A stretch of DNA of 64,000 nt. Source: Ovis canadensis. Its lineage: Eukaryota; Chordata; Mammalia; Artiodactyla; Bovidae. The notes beneath the pieces are model-generated. The model searched no databases, was not told the origin of the DNA, and saw only the letters and a list, made by a program, of their open reading frames with translations. Within the stretch, counting starts at the first letter, position 1. Each line of letters begins with the position of its first letter. The translations under genes and the position numbers were made by a program. Positions 47,246 through 59,183 of this stretch are shown here, piece after piece. The stretch spans positions 35,690,501-35,754,500 of the forward strand of contig NC_091255.1 in the NCBI RefSeq assembly GCF_042477335.2, written 5' to 3'.

Positions 47246-48429
47246 CAAATAGTAACATTTTAAATTCTGAAAGGATCTGTATGAATCCCCCACCACCACC
47301 CCATGTTTGCCTCTGGCCGCAGTGTGACTGGACACAGCGCTGGTCTTCGCAGGTGTCATTCTGTGGTCTCTCCTCTCTTCCGATGACTCATGATGCCTCA
47401 TTTAAGGCTTGTGTGTTTTATCGCTTTAAATTGTGAGCTGCTCTCTTTCCTTGGAACTTAATCTTTGGGAGAACTTTGAATCTTTGATGGAAGTGACCTA
47501 CCTGTAGAGAGAATGTGTATTTGCTTTCTGCCAGCCTGAAGCTGTACTAGGAACCTGGGAACCCTTTGCATTTTGTGAAAGTTTTCTTAAGCTCCTCAAC
47601 TGGGTGAATTGCAATACAAACTATGGAAGGGCTGGGTTGTCGTTTCAGGTTTTCAAGAAAGATTATTTTTTCCTTCCAGTCAAGGTTGAACCAGGCAAGT
47701 TCCCTTGCTCCTTCCTTCCTAAAATGGGTTTGGGTTTTGGTTTTCATGTGTCTTTATATTGAGCTTGCAGGAGGCCCTGATTATGTGCTGAAATCTCCCA
47801 CTATCTTGGTGGAGCCTTGGGCTTTATCTCCTGTCCCTTGCAGCCCAGAAAACAGTCTGGACAAAACTCAAGGTCTCCTGTCTTTCACAGTAACCCTTGG
47901 GGAGAAAAGCTGACTTAGGTGCTCACTTACCTCCCAGGCTTCCTGAGTTTACTACATTTTTGGCCTCTGTAGAAATATTTCTATTTATGCCAGCTCAGTA
48001 GTGTTTATTTTCTTTATTTTCTTTTTTTTTTTTTTTACAAAATATTTAATCCACAAATTTAGTCTTTTCAAGTAGGAAAGCTATGTAGGCTCTCTAGTCA
48101 GCTGATGGCCATCCTACCTCGCAATTATGGCTTTTATCCTTTTTTGGTCAGGTTTTATAATATTTACTTTCTGTTCTGCAAATATAATCCCTGCAGTTAT
48201 GCCCTCTTATCGATGTATTTAAATGGCTCATCTTTAATCTTATCACTGCCGCTTCCCTATCATCTTTTTTATTCATCTCTCTAGGATGTTTTTCAGAAAG
48301 GGCTCATAATTGCTTCCTTATAGTTCCTGAATCTTTTATTTTTGAAACTCTTCTGTAGCCTTCAAAACTGAAAGCATATCTTGGCTGGATACTTCTTTCT
48401 CTCATACTTTTGTGGACGTTGCTTGATTT

Positions 48430-48960
48430 TTCTATTGGTCAGAGTTCTCCAGAGACTCAGTAGCATGACTATGTGTGTGTATATGTATATATTTCGGAGG
48501 CTGAAAATGGATGATTTTCATGATCACCCATTGGCAAGTTGGATACCCAAGAAAACCACGGGTGTTTTCAGGCCAAGTTCAAAGGCCTGAGAAGATTAGA
48601 TGAGATGTCCCAGCTCAACCAAGTGAGGCTGGAAAGAAAAGGGGTGACTTTCTCCTTCCTCCATCTTTTGTTCTATTCAGGCCTTTGATGGATTGAATGA
48701 TGCCCACCCACACTGGGGAGTGCCATCTGCTTTACCGGGTCTACCAGTTCAAATGCTAATCTCATCAAGAACACCTTTACAGACACACTCAGAAATAATA
48801 TTGAACCTGGGCATTTTGTGGTCAGTCGAGTTGACACATAAAATAACCATGACCAGTCCACCCCTTTTCAATTTGTACCCCAATGCATCTCTTTCAACCA
48901 TATTTAATCTCCAAATAAAGATAATAACAAGATCATAATTCCATGATACAACTGTCATGT
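48430..48960. repeat. Old interspersed repeat, family not certain
   Basis: Has the recurrent mammalian text GGTCAGAGTTCTCCAGAGAC, TTGTTCTATTCAGGCCTTTG, GAGTTGACACATAAAATAAC. I know this from many mammalian loci but cannot name the family with confidence. Related-looking old DNA continues, interrupted by SINEs, to about 51200. Confidence 0.5.
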
Positions 48961-49089
48961 GTACAGCTGAAAATACAGTAACCCCTTCCCCAGCAAAAGA
49001 GGTTAAGTCCTTGAGTGGTATTTACTCTTCTTGATATGCCCTAACTTAAATACTCTGATGTAAAATTAACGATACTTGAAAGCTATGAT

Positions 49090-49407
49090 AGCTTCCCTGA
49101 TAGCTCAGTTGGTAAAGAATCTGCCTGCAATGTAGGAGACCCCGGTTCAATTTCTGGGTCAGGAAGATCTGCTGGAGAAGGGATGGGCTACCCTCTCCAG
49201 TATTCTTGGGCTTCCCTTGTGGCTCCGCTGGTAAAGAATCCACCTGCAATATGGGAGACCTAAGTTCGATCCCTGGGTTGGGAAGATGCCCTGGAGAAGG
49301 GAAAAGCTACCCACTCCAGTATTCTGACCTGGAGAATTCCATGGACTGTATAGTCCATGGGGATGCAAAGAGTTGAACACGACTGAGCGACTTTCACTTT
49401 TCACTTA
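49090..49407 (+). repeat. Bov-tA SINE (two tRNA-like heads) with TSD
   Basis: Two successive heads, GCTTCCCTGATAGCTCAGTT and GGCTTCCCTTGTGGCTCCGC, then a Bov-A body. The 11-bp duplication AAAGCTATGAT is at 49079-49089 and 49408-49418. Confidence 0.92.
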
Positions 49408-49699
49408 AAAGCTATGATGTAAAGTCAATACATCTTCAGTTACATGATAAGGCAATAAGAGAGGAAAGAAAACAGAGATACACATACAAACATTATCAAA
49501 AAATAAAATATTCATAACAGTTATAGCTATAACTAGCCATGTGTTCATGTGAAGTCACTCAGTTCATAGCTGGCATTTATAACTACCTTCTAACCATTCT
49601 GTAATGTCTTTACCTTCAGCAAGCACCTCAGGTGGTTGTGACTCTTTACTTGTTGGGATGACCCAAACCTTCATTTTTGAATCTCTTCATTTATCTATA

Positions 49700-49822
49700 A
49701 TATTTATTTATTTATTTATTTTGCCACACCACACAGCTTATGAGATCTTAGTTCCCTGACTAGGGATTGAATCTGGGCAGTGGACGCTGAGTCTTAACCA
49801 CTGGCCCACCAGAGAAGTCCCC
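49700..49822 (-). repeat. CHR-2 type SINE
   Basis: Antisense: ATTTATTTATTTATTTTGCC tail, then AGTTCCCTGACTAGGGATTG, CCACTGGCCCACCAGAGAAG. Confidence 0.85.
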
Positions 49823-50349
49823 AAACCCTCATTCTTGAAGGGTTTTGGACCATTACTAACCCTTCCTCCCTTGGATTGTTGTCGTTTTCCATTGACTTTA
49901 ATTGCAGGACACGGTAATACTAAGAGATGCCCACACACACTCTTCCTTACCTCCAGTCGATAGCAGCCCAGTTTCTGCTTGGCAGTCAGGATCTGTCACT
50001 CTAGCCAGCCGACATCATAACTCCCTTCTTTGCCTGTTGAGTCATGAGATGCCCAAAGTGGCTGGGTGGCAGTCTTAACTTCAAGTTCAATGAAATCTTT
50101 ATGGAGCCTCCGGGTGGAAGCATCCTTCCCTCTGGAAGAAGATGTCTAGGTCAGCAGAGCATAAAGTCACAGGAACAGGAAGCAAAAATCTTGCTGATGA
50201 GTCATTAGAGGAAATAGTGTGCCACTCCCTTGATTCCTGGACCCATGAATCCTGGCTATCAGAGAATCAGCACCATATATCTAATGCTGATTCAGAGCAT
50301 ACACAGCCTCCTGGCGCACCTTGCCCCAGTCCTGGAACTGTGAAGTGAG

Positions 50350-50640
50350 TTCTTCTTTTTCTTTTCTTAATTGTATTATTCATTTTTGCCTGTGCTGGTT
50401 CTTTGTGGCTGCATGAGGGCTTTTCTCTAGTTGTGGTGAATGAAGGGCTACCCTCCAGTTGCGATGTGAGGGCTTCTCGTTGCAGTGGCTTCTCTTGTTG
50501 CAGAGCAACGGCAGTAATCGTGGTGCATGGGCTTAGTTTCCCCAGGGCATGTAGGATCTTAGTTCCTGGACCAGTGATTGAACCCATGTCCCCCGCATTG
50601 GCAGGCAGATTCTTTAGCACTAGATCACCAGGGAAGTTCG
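50350..50640 (-). repeat. CHR-1 type SINE
   Basis: Antisense, long form: GGCTTTTCTCTAGTTGTGGT, GGCTTCTCTTGTTGCAGAGC, CGCATTGGCAGGCAGATTCT, ATCACCAGGGAAGTTC. A worn CHR piece also sits at about 51235-51330. Confidence 0.85.
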
Positions 50641-51601
50641 CCACCAGTTTTAAACTTATCTGACTCTGGTTTCCATGCTTGCTGTGTCTCTTCAAACTGT
50701 TCTAACTTTTAGTATGCCTTGTAGATTGTTGCTGAAAGCCAGACAAGATGCACTGGGTAAAAGGAATTGCTATAAACAGGCCTTCAGCGATGTCGCGGTC
50801 TGTGCGTAGGTGAAGGGAAGCATTCTACAGCCTATGAGTAGGTCTCACTATTTTAGTAGCCGATGCCCTGGGCTACAAACTTCGCAGGTGTTTCTCCAGT
50901 TTTGGGAATGGGATTGTTAGCGCTAGGATTGGGTATTTCCTTTCTCCCAGGTGGGTTAGGCTCTGGTAAAATAGCTTCTCTTGAGGGCAGATCTCATGAA
51001 GAACAGAATGCTTTGAGGGTGTCTCAAAATGGCTGCTTTTCCTCTCCTCCTGACAGAAGGAGAAGATTTTTCTCTGATCGTCACTTTAAGATCTGGTGGA
51101 GTTCCTGGAGGTAAAACTCACAAAGAAAGGGCCACTGCATCTAAGCCTGGGCCCCCTGGAGTTTTAAACCCTTAGGTTTGTCCACACTGAGCCTCCAGTA
51201 ATTCAATGGCCGGGGGTGTTTCGTTTGTCCCTTTTTTAAATTTTGGCTGCATTGTTCGGCATGCAGAATCTTTGTTTCCGTACAAGGACTGCACTCGTGC
51301 CCCCTTCTCTTAAATTCTGGACCGCCAGTGTTTTGATATTCCTACCCTAATGGGGTTCTAGTGGAGGCGTCTGTTGACATGTTTCTGCTCTGGTTAAGTT
51401 GTAATTCTTTGTATGTTCCTGTCTATCTCTCCAACTGGGAGGGTGGGTGGGCAGAGGCTTATGCTCTGACCCCAATTCTCTAATGGATCTAAAAAAAAGG
51501 TGTTGATTCATTTTGTTCAGCTTTCTACTCTTTAGGATGGAGTGACAACTTCCAAGCTCCTTACATGCCAGACAGGAAGCTGGAAGTCTCTCTCCCTCTT
51601 T

Positions 51602-53070
51602 AAATGGCAGCTTTATTGAGATATAATTCATATATAACAATCCTCACCCTTTTAGAGGGTAAAATTCAGAGGTTTTTAGGATATTCACAAAGTTGTGCAA
51701 TCCTCTGTATGTTGTGTTGTGCTCAGTCGTGTCCAAATGTTTGTGACCCCATGGACTGTAGCCCGCCAGGCTCCTCTGTCCATGCGGATTCTCCAGGCAA
51801 GAATACTGGAGTAGGTTGCCATTTCCTACTCCAGGGGATCGTCCAGACCCAGGAATCTGACTCGTGTCCCTTGCGTCTCCTGCATTGGTAGGCAGATTCT
51901 TTACCCCTGAGCCACCTGGAAAGCCCTCACCACTATCTAGTTTCAAAACATTTCATCACTTCAAAAAAGAAACCCCATTAGCAATTGCTCCCATTCCCTC
52001 CTCCCCCTCACCTTACCCAACAACTGCTTTGAGTCTCTCGAGATTTGCCTATTCTTGATATTTCACATAAATTGAATCATACACTATGTGGTGGTTAGCT
52101 TCTTTTATGTAGCATGAAGTTTTCAAGGCTCATCCATATGGTAACATGTATCAGTACTTCATTTCTTTTTATGGTAGACCTATATTCCATTGTATAACCA
52201 TACCACATTTTATGTATCAGTTCATCAGTTTATGGACATTTTTGCTGTTTTCACTTGGGGGCTATAATGAATAATGCTGCTATGAACATTCATGGACAGA
52301 TTTTTGTGTGAACAAGGTTTTGATTTTCTGGCATATATACCAGAGTGGAATTGTAAGGTTATGTGAAACTCTTCTGTTTTAACATTTTAAGGAAAAATAC
52401 TTACTGGTCGTTTGTACATCTTCTCTAGAGAAATGTCTGTTTAAACCCTTTGCCCATCTTTAAATTCAGTTGTTTGTCTTTTTATGATTAGGCTGTAAGA
52501 GTTCTTTCTCCTGGATACAGTCGCAGAGACATGATTTGCAAATAATGGGTTGTCTTTTCACTTTTTTCATGGTATTCTTTCAAGCAAAAAAGTGTTTAAT
52601 TTTGATGAAGTCCAATTTATCGAATTAGTTTTTCTTTAACTTTTTAACGTTTGGTTTCATATTTCAGAAATCGTTGCCTAATTCAAGGTCGCAAATACAT
52701 AGGCCTATTTTTTCTTCTAAGAGTTTTATAGTTTCAGCTCTTACATTTAGATCTATGATCTATTTGGGATTAACTTTTCCATATAGTGTGAAGTAGGGAT
52801 CTAACCTCAATTTTTTTCAAGTTGGAGTACAGTTGCTTTGCCATGTTGTGTTAGTTTTTGCTGTGCAGCAAAGTGAATCAGCTATGCATATACATATAAT
52901 GCTCTTTTTTGGGTTTTCTTCCCATTTAGGTCACCAACTCCATTCTTTTATATGTGACACTCCAACTGTCTTAGCAGTATTTGTTGAAAACACATTTGAC
53001 TTGGCATCCTTGTGACAAACTGGTTGGGCATAAATGTAGGGATTTACACCTTGCTAATTCTTACACATTT
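51602..53070 (-). repeat. LINE-1 (L1M) 3' half, antisense, with nested insertions
   Basis: The 3' end begins with CAGCTTTATTGAGATATAAT. Interior markers are AATGAATAATGCTGCTATGA, TTTGCCCATCTTTAAATTCA, GTATTTGTTGAAAACACATT. It is interrupted by a Bov-tA (51708-51927) and by a younger L1 3'-end piece (about 52810-52925; GCAAAGTGAATCAGCTATGC). Confidence 0.8.
51708..51927 (-). repeat. Bov-tA SINE inside the L1
   Basis: Antisense: GTGCTCAGTCGTGTCCAAAT, ATGGACTGTAGCCCGCCAGG, ending GAGCCACCTGGAAAGCCC. Confidence 0.9.
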
Positions 53071-53079
53071 TTTTTTTGT

Positions 53080-53725
53080 TGCTGTTGTTAAAATGTATTT
53101 TCTGTATTTTTATTTTTGGCTGTGCTGGGGCTTTGTTGTTCCTCGGGCTTTCTCTAGTTGCAGAGAGCGAGGGCTACTCTCTAGTTGTGGTGTGAGGGCC
53201 TCCCAGGGCAGTAGTTTCTCTTGTTGCCAAGCGTGGGCTATAGAACAAGTTGGCTTCAGTAGCTGCGGCTGCTGCTGCTAAGTCGCTTCAGTTATGTCTG
53301 ACTCTGTGCGACCCCAGAGACAGCAGCCCACCAGGCTCCCCTGTCCCTGGGATTCTCCGGGCAATAACACTGGAGTGGGTTGCCATTTCCTTCTCCAAAG
53401 CACGAAAGTGAAAATTGAAAGTGAAGTCGCTCAGTCCTGTTGGACACTTAGCGACCCCATGGACTGCAGCCTACCAGGCTCCTCCGTCCATGGCATTTTC
53501 CAGGCAAAAGAGGACTGGAGTGGGTGCCATCGCCTTCTCCAGTAGTTGCGGCACTTGGGCTCAATAGTTGCATTTCGCAGGCTCTAGCGCACTGGTTCAA
53601 TAGTTCTGGCGCACAGCTCAGTTGCTCTGCCGCATATGGGATCTCCTCAGAGCAGGGATCGAGACTATGTCTCCTGCATTGGCAGATGGATTCTTTACCA
53701 TGAGCCACCAGATTAGCTTCCTGAC
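53080..53725 (-). repeat. CHR-1 type SINE split by a BovA2
   Basis: Antisense CHR-1 before (GGCTGTGCTGGGGCTTTGTT; GGGCTACTCTCTAGTTGTGG) and after (AGTAGTTGCGGCACTTGGGC; TCCTGCATTGGCAGATGGAT) the BovA2 at 53269-53540. Confidence 0.88.
53269..53540 (-). repeat. BovA2 SINE inserted in CHR-1
   Basis: Antisense dimer: GCTGCTGCTAAGTCGCTTCA ... GGTGCCATCGCCTTCTCC. The duplication AGTAGCTGCGG / AGTAGTTGCGG (one mismatch) is at 53258-53268 and 53541-53551. Confidence 0.92.
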
Positions 53726-53739
53726 TCATTTTTAACAAG

Positions 53740-54080
53740 TCAAATCAAACATCTTCCTCAGTGGCGCCTTCCTGACCATCCTGCCTCCCTCTGCAGCCAA
53801 TTAGTTAAGGCTTTTGTAATGTCATCCCAAATTCCGGTTCACAACCCTCTGTATGTAATTATTTACCTACCTCCTGGTCCATGTCTGACTCTGTAGATTC
53901 AAACTCTCTGAAGTCACTGTGGCATTTGAGTGCCCTGTACCTGGGTCCCTATAAGATATCCTCAGCTCTTTTTTTTTTCTTGTTTTGGTGCAGGATCTTG
54001 GTTCCCCAAATGGAGTGGAACCTGTACCCTTGGCAGTGAAAACTTGGGAGTCCTAACCACGGGACCACCAGGGAATTCCC
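53740..54080. repeat. L2 fragment (+) followed by CHR SINE (-)
   Basis: 53740-53950 reads like a sense L2 end (GGCGCCTTCCTGACCATCCT; CCTCCTGGTCCATGTCTGAC). 53969-54080 is an antisense CHR (T-run, GCAGGATCTTGGTTCCCC, GACCACCAGGGAATTCCC). Confidence 0.7.
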
Positions 54081-54275
54081 AGCTGCTACCCTTTTGAAGG
54101 AAGGTTTTCTTTGTGGTGTCGGTTTTGCCTTTCTAGGGTGACAAGATCGTCTCTATTTCCCTGGCACTGGAAGTCCAGGGTCCCAAGAAACACCTCAGTC
54201 CCAGGCAATGTGGATGCTTGGTCACCTGACCGTTCATGCTCCGGGACAGGTTTGGGTCCTGGGTGGAGGCTCTTA

Positions 54276-54557
54276 CGCCCAGGCCTGAGTCCTTGTCATG
54301 CTCCTCAGCTCTCCCCGGAGTCTGTGAACCTGACTCCTCCTCCGTGTCTGTAGAAAGCAGAGTCTGTGCTTCACTGACCACGGGGGTTTCCTGCTGATCC
54401 TGTCGCCACCTCACTGCTACTTGTCAGGCTCCAAGGTGTGCAAGAAACAGAATCTGGGAGGCAGAATTCCCCATTCAGCCCCTCTGACAGCTCTTGTTTT
54501 CCTAGACAGCTCAGGCCAAACCCAGAGGCAGAGAGTCAGTGAGAGGTCAGGGCTCAT
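54276..54557 (+). repeat. Local duplication, source copy (282 bp)
   Basis: Non-repeat intergenic DNA. An almost identical copy lies 559 bp downstream at 54835-55116, differing at two positions (C/T near 54315, T/C near 54399). This copy is continuous with unique DNA on both sides, so it is taken as the source. Confidence 0.95.
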
Positions 54558-54665
54558 CACTGACCTCCAGGCTGCATCTACCAGACTGTGCTGCAGCCCA
54601 CATGGAGGGCTTTTTAAGAACTACCCATGATTCTTGCTCTCAAAGCTTCATGAGGAGGTCAGTTC

Positions 54666-56061
54666 CTTTTTTTATTTCTACTTAAAAAATTTTTTTTTCA
54701 TTTAAGTTACAGTATAGTTGATTTACAATGTTGTGTTACTGATGTATAGCAAAGTGAGTCAATCATATATATATATGTATATATATTCTTTTCCATTATG
54801 ATTTATCATAGGATATTGAATATAGTTCCCTGTGCGCCCAGGCCTGAGTCCTTGTCATGCTCCTCAGCTCTCCTCGGAGTCTGTGAACCTGACTCCTCCT
54901 CCGTGTCTGTAGAAAGCAGAGTCTGTGCTTCACTGACCACGGGGGTTTCCTGCTGACCCTGTCGCCACCTCACTGCTACTTGTCAGGCTCCAAGGTGTGC
55001 AAGAAACAGAATCTGGGAGGCAGAATTCCCCATTCAGCCCCTCTGACAGCTCTTGTTTTCCTAGACAGCTCAGGCCAAACCCAGAGGCAGAGAGTCAGTG
55101 AGAGGTCAGGGCTCATAATAGTTGCCATTTGCAAACCCTCACCTCCCACTCCATCCATCCCCAAGCCCCATCTGCTGTGGCAACCACCAGCCTGTTCTCC
55201 ACGTCTGGGACTCTGTTTCTGTTTCATAGATAGGCTCGTTTGTGTCGTATTGTGTCATATTCTAGATTCCACATGTAAGTGATGTCATATGGTTTTGCCT
55301 TTCTCCTTATGACTTGTTTCTCTTAGGATGATCATCTCTGGTTGCACCCATGTTGCAGCAGAGGGCATTCTTTCATTCTTTTTGAGGGCTCAGTTGTATT
55401 ACATTGTGCATATGTACTGTATCTTCTTTATCCACTCATCTGTCAATAGACATTTAGGCTATTTCCTTGTCTTGGCTATTGTAAATACTACTGCTAGGAA
55501 CATAGGGGTACCTGTATCTTTTTGAATCGTAGCTTTGTCCAGATATGTGCCCAGGAGTGGGCTAGTGGGATCATCTGATGCTTCTATTATTAGTTTTCTG
55601 AGGACCATCCATACTGTTTTCCACAACAGTGTAGGCGGGTTCCCTTTTCTCCACATCCTCTCCAGCATTTTTGTTATTTATAGACTTTTTAATGATGGCC
55701 ATTCTAATTGGTGTGAGGTTATACCTCATTTGAGTTTCAATCATATTTCTTTGAAAATCAGGAATGCTGAGCATCTTTTCATGTGCCTGTAGCCATCTGT
55801 CTTCTTGGAGAACTGTCTTTTCAGATCTTCCACCCATTTGTGAATAGAGTTGTTTGGTTTTTTGTTGTTGAGTTGTATGAGCTGTTTATTTATTTTGGAA
55901 ATTAAGCCCTTGTCAGTCTCATCAGTGAATATTTTCTCCTGTTCTGTAGGCTGTCTTTTTGTTCTGTTTATGATTTCCCTTACTGTGCAAAACCTTGTAA
56001 GTTTAATTAGGATCCATTCATTTATTTTTGTTTTTATTCCTATTGCCTTGGGAGTCTGACC
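54666..56061 (-). repeat. 5'-truncated LINE-1 with TSD, carrying a foreign 282-bp insert
   Basis: A T-rich (antisense poly-A) start at 54666, then the bovine L1 3' text (TACAGTATAGTTGATTTACA). It continues through ORF2-antisense markers (CCACATCCTCTCCAGCATTT; CTAATTGGTGTGAGGTTATA) to 56061. The 13-bp duplication AGGAGGTCAGTTC at 54653-54665 and 56062-56074 fixes both ends. The element is interrupted at 54835-55116 by the copied segment. Confidence 0.93.
54835..55116 (+). repeat. Local duplication, inserted copy within the L1
   Basis: About 99% identical, in the same orientation, to 54276-54557. It replaces the L1 stretch expected between ATAGTTCCCTGTGC and ATAATAGTTGCC. It has no target duplication and no poly-A tail, so it did not arrive by retrotransposition. 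Confidence 0.93.
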
Positions 56062-56362
56062 AGGAGGTCAGTTCTTTACCCAACCTGCTAGGAGGATGTC
56101 AGGAGAAATGTCTCCATGGATTGATCCTAAGACCAAGAGCAGAAGTTTCCTGAGCAGTTGGTTGGTTGGTAATCTCCGAGACTCTTAGAACCATGCTATT
56201 GACCGAGTCATCCTTCCTTCACCAGCTGCGGGGATGTCTGGAGCACACTTGTGTTCCACTCCGCCAACGCAAAGCATTTAGGACATCGTGGTCCCCACTT
56301 TGTCCTTGTTCCTGGTGTGTGATGGCCCCACCTTGCCGTTTCATTCTTCTTTGCCCTTCTTT

Positions 56363-56758
56363 CCTTTATTGAGGTAAAATTACATCCAGTGAAAATGCAC
56401 ACATCTTACGCATACAACTGGATGAGTTTTGACAGCTCAAATGTTGACACCCATGTACCAACGCCCAAATCAAGAAAAAGAACATTTCTATCACCCAGAA
56501 CGTCTACTCGTATTTCTTTACGGCCAACTTCTCACCCTGAAACTATCCTTTCTCTGCTTTTAACATATTCACCTACTGTTTTTCATGTAGTCTCCCCCAC
56601 CCCCACTGGTTGTAGTAGCTTTATATTTTTTTCTTTTTCTTTCCTTTTCGGTTGTGCCACACAGCACGTGGGATCTTAGTTCCCTGACCGGGGACCAATT
56701 CCAAGCCCCTTGCAGTGAAAGTATAGAGTCCTAATCACTGGACCGCCAGGGAAGTACC
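56363..56758 (-). repeat. LINE-1 (L1M) 3' fragment and CHR SINE
   Basis: 56363-56620 is the antisense L1 3' end (TTTATTGAGGTAAAATTACA; AACTGGATGAGTTTTGACAG). 56622-56758 is an antisense CHR (CACACAGCACGTGGGATCTT; GGACCGCCAGGGAAGTACCC). Confidence 0.75.
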
Positions 56759-57394
56759 CATGTAGTCTTTTGAATATCTTTAATCTTCTCTAGCAATGAG
56801 AAAGAGCCTGAATAAGGAGGGTATTGTAATGAGGAAGATGTCCCAGCCCTGGCTCAATATTGTACAGAGCTCACCTCCCACCTGGGAGAATGACAGCGCG
56901 CAGAGTGCTGAGGAAGCTCGGATCCCCCCATCTGAGGCCTTCTGCCAGGCCCTCCTCCCCTCTGTGTGTCTGGAAGCCTCCTGCATGTGGTGCTGCCCAG
57001 CCTGGGGGTGCTTCCCAGGACACCTCCTCGTGGGTGACTTGTGTCTTTGTTCACTGTCTCCTCCGTTGCTAACCATCATGGATACTCCCCTTCCTTCAAC
57101 CCAGCCCCAAACTTAGTCTTCACATTTCATCCTGCAAACCAGTGCCTGCCACCGTGCTGGGTGAGGGAGACACATAGACAAGGCCGAGATGGATTTGGCC
57201 CTCTGGGAAGTAAGGGGCTTGCTCACCCACACATGGGGAAGTCACCTCACAATACAAGACTGTGTATGGCCTCAGGAGAGGAGAATTGCCGTGCATTTAT
57301 GCGCACCAACATCTGCAGCAGTCTAAGGTCCTCGAGTTTATTAAGCCATTCAAAAATATTTATTTAATTTTGCTACATGCAAAGCACAGTTCTA

Positions 57395-57514
57395 TACTTT
57401 TTTTTTTTTTTCGCCATGGGGCATGTGGGATCTTCATTCCCTGACCAGGGATTGAACCTGCAGCCCCTTCATTGGGAAGGTGGCATCTTAACCAGTGAAC
57501 CAGGAAAGTCCCCA
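57395..57514 (-). repeat. CHR-2 type SINE
   Basis: Antisense: T-run, GGGGCATGTGGGATCTTCAT, TTCCCTGACCAGGGATTGAA, ACCAGGAAAGTCCCC. Confidence 0.85.
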
Positions 57515-58985
57515 GGCACAGTTCTAGACACATCAGTAATTAAAACTGTGAGGTCCCCTGCCCTTGGGGAGTTTGTACTGTCATGGCAGAAAATACAGAA
57601 TAACTGTGAGAAAGCAATAAATCGTGTAGACTGTGAGAAAGTAACCATTGCTATGGCAAAAAGGAAAAGAACAGGATCAGGGATCAGGAATTTGGGGCCG
57701 CGGGCCTGATGCAGGATTAAAGGAGTTGGTCTGGGTAGGTGTCACTGAGCAGGTGAGATCTGAGCATAGACTTGACGGGGGAGGGAGGAGGCCGAGTGGG
57801 TATCTAGGAAAGCCCATTCTAGGTCTGGGGTTCTCAGTCTGTGGTGATTCCTCCCTCGTACTCAGGGGACTGTTTGCCAATGTCTGGAGACATTTTTGCT
57901 GTCACAACTGTGTGTATGTTTGGGTGCAGCTGGCTTCTACAAGGGAGAGGCTGTAGATACCCCACAATATACGCAGGACAACTCCCACGACAAAAAATTA
58001 GCCAGACGGCCAATGGTGCCAAGGTGAGGAAGCTGGCCTCGTAGCGGAAAGAGCCCGCGCAAAGGGTCTGTGGCAGAAGCATGCCTGGCATCCATAGAAC
58101 TGCTGGGAACCCATATGGCTGGAGGGAGGGGACAGGAGCCAAGGTGAGAGGCAGGTGTGCCAGCTGACATAGGGCAGGGAAGCAAGTGAGGACTGACATG
58201 AGTCATCACTGCAGGGTTTGAAGTGGACGTTGATGTCATCTCACCCAACATTTGAGAGTCTCCACCAGGCTGCTGTGCTGGAAACAGGCTGTGGGACCAA
58301 AAGCCAGTGACCTGAGAGCCAGTTTGGACTTTCCCCTTTCCTCCCCATCTGGCCCTGCCCTCACTCCCAGCTGCCTCAGAGCAAAAGCAGCAGCTGGGAG
58401 ACGTGCCCCCCCACCCCCCTCCCTGCCCCTGTCCTGTCCTTTCCCGGCACAGGGCATAGGCCAAGCCCCAGGCAAGGGCTCAGGATTCCCCTCCAGTGCA
58501 TCCCTTCAGTGCGCAGGCGCACGCCCATGTCTCCCGGGTGAGAGAGGCACACACTGCCCAACCAGCCCCAGGGGCAGAGCTGTCCTTCAACGCAGGAGAG
58601 TCTGGGAGGGGGTCACCATCATCAAGTGCCAGCCTTTCGTCAATTCAATCTCTTTGTTGTGAAAGATCCTAGGGGTTCCCTGTACCTTACCGTATGAATT
58701 CTTTATGAGCAGGCATTCCTTTTCCAGATACAACAGAAACAAAGAATTTAACATATTTAACAAAAATAACTAAAAAACACCCTCCACTGGCCCTGGAGCC
58801 CCTCTTCAGCTACCATCCCCCCTCCTCTCTTCCCTACCCCTTTGCATCAAACCTCATCTTCAGCCACTGCAGTCTGGTTTCTGCCTCCCCCCCTGCACCC
58901 AAACTGTACTAACCTGTGTTGTTAACACAGCTGACAACTTCCTTGCTCCCTGACACCAGTGTCCCCCTCCTCCCCCGCTGGGGCT
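57515..58985. other. Intergenic DNA, no gene supported
   Basis: Unique-looking sequence, moderately G+C-rich at 58240-58620. The longest open frames (about 100-175 codons) show no domain, composition or splice pattern that would support coding. No repeats are recognised with confidence. Confidence 0.6.
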
Positions 58986-58989
58986 CCTC

Positions 58990-59103
58990 TTCTGGTCTTC
59001 TGGAGTTCCTCAGCGGGATCTTCGTCCCCAACAGGGATTGAACCTGGGCCTTCTGCCTTGGGAGTGTGGAGTCTTAACCACTGGACCGCCAGGGAAGTTC
59101 CCA
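58990..59103 (-). repeat. CHR-2 type SINE
   Basis: Antisense: GGGATCTTCGTCCCCAACAG, AGTCTTAACCACTGGACCGC, CAGGGAAGTTCCC. Confidence 0.85.
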
Positions 59104-59183
59104 GTCAACCTCTCCTTCTCTCTCTCTGGTTGATCTCCTCCCACAGATTCAAATAACATTTCCATTTAAAATATCATTTATAG

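Noticed and set aside
54980-55282. Paired open frames starting with the same residues at 54421 and 54980
   Set aside because: They are the same non-coding segment present twice because of the 282-bp duplication. There is no sign of coding constraint.
57648-58662. Open frames of 100-175 codons downstream of POLR2A, considered as a novel gene
   Set aside because: No domain, start context, splice structure or repeat-free conservation argument is available. Lengths are within chance for G+C-rich DNA.
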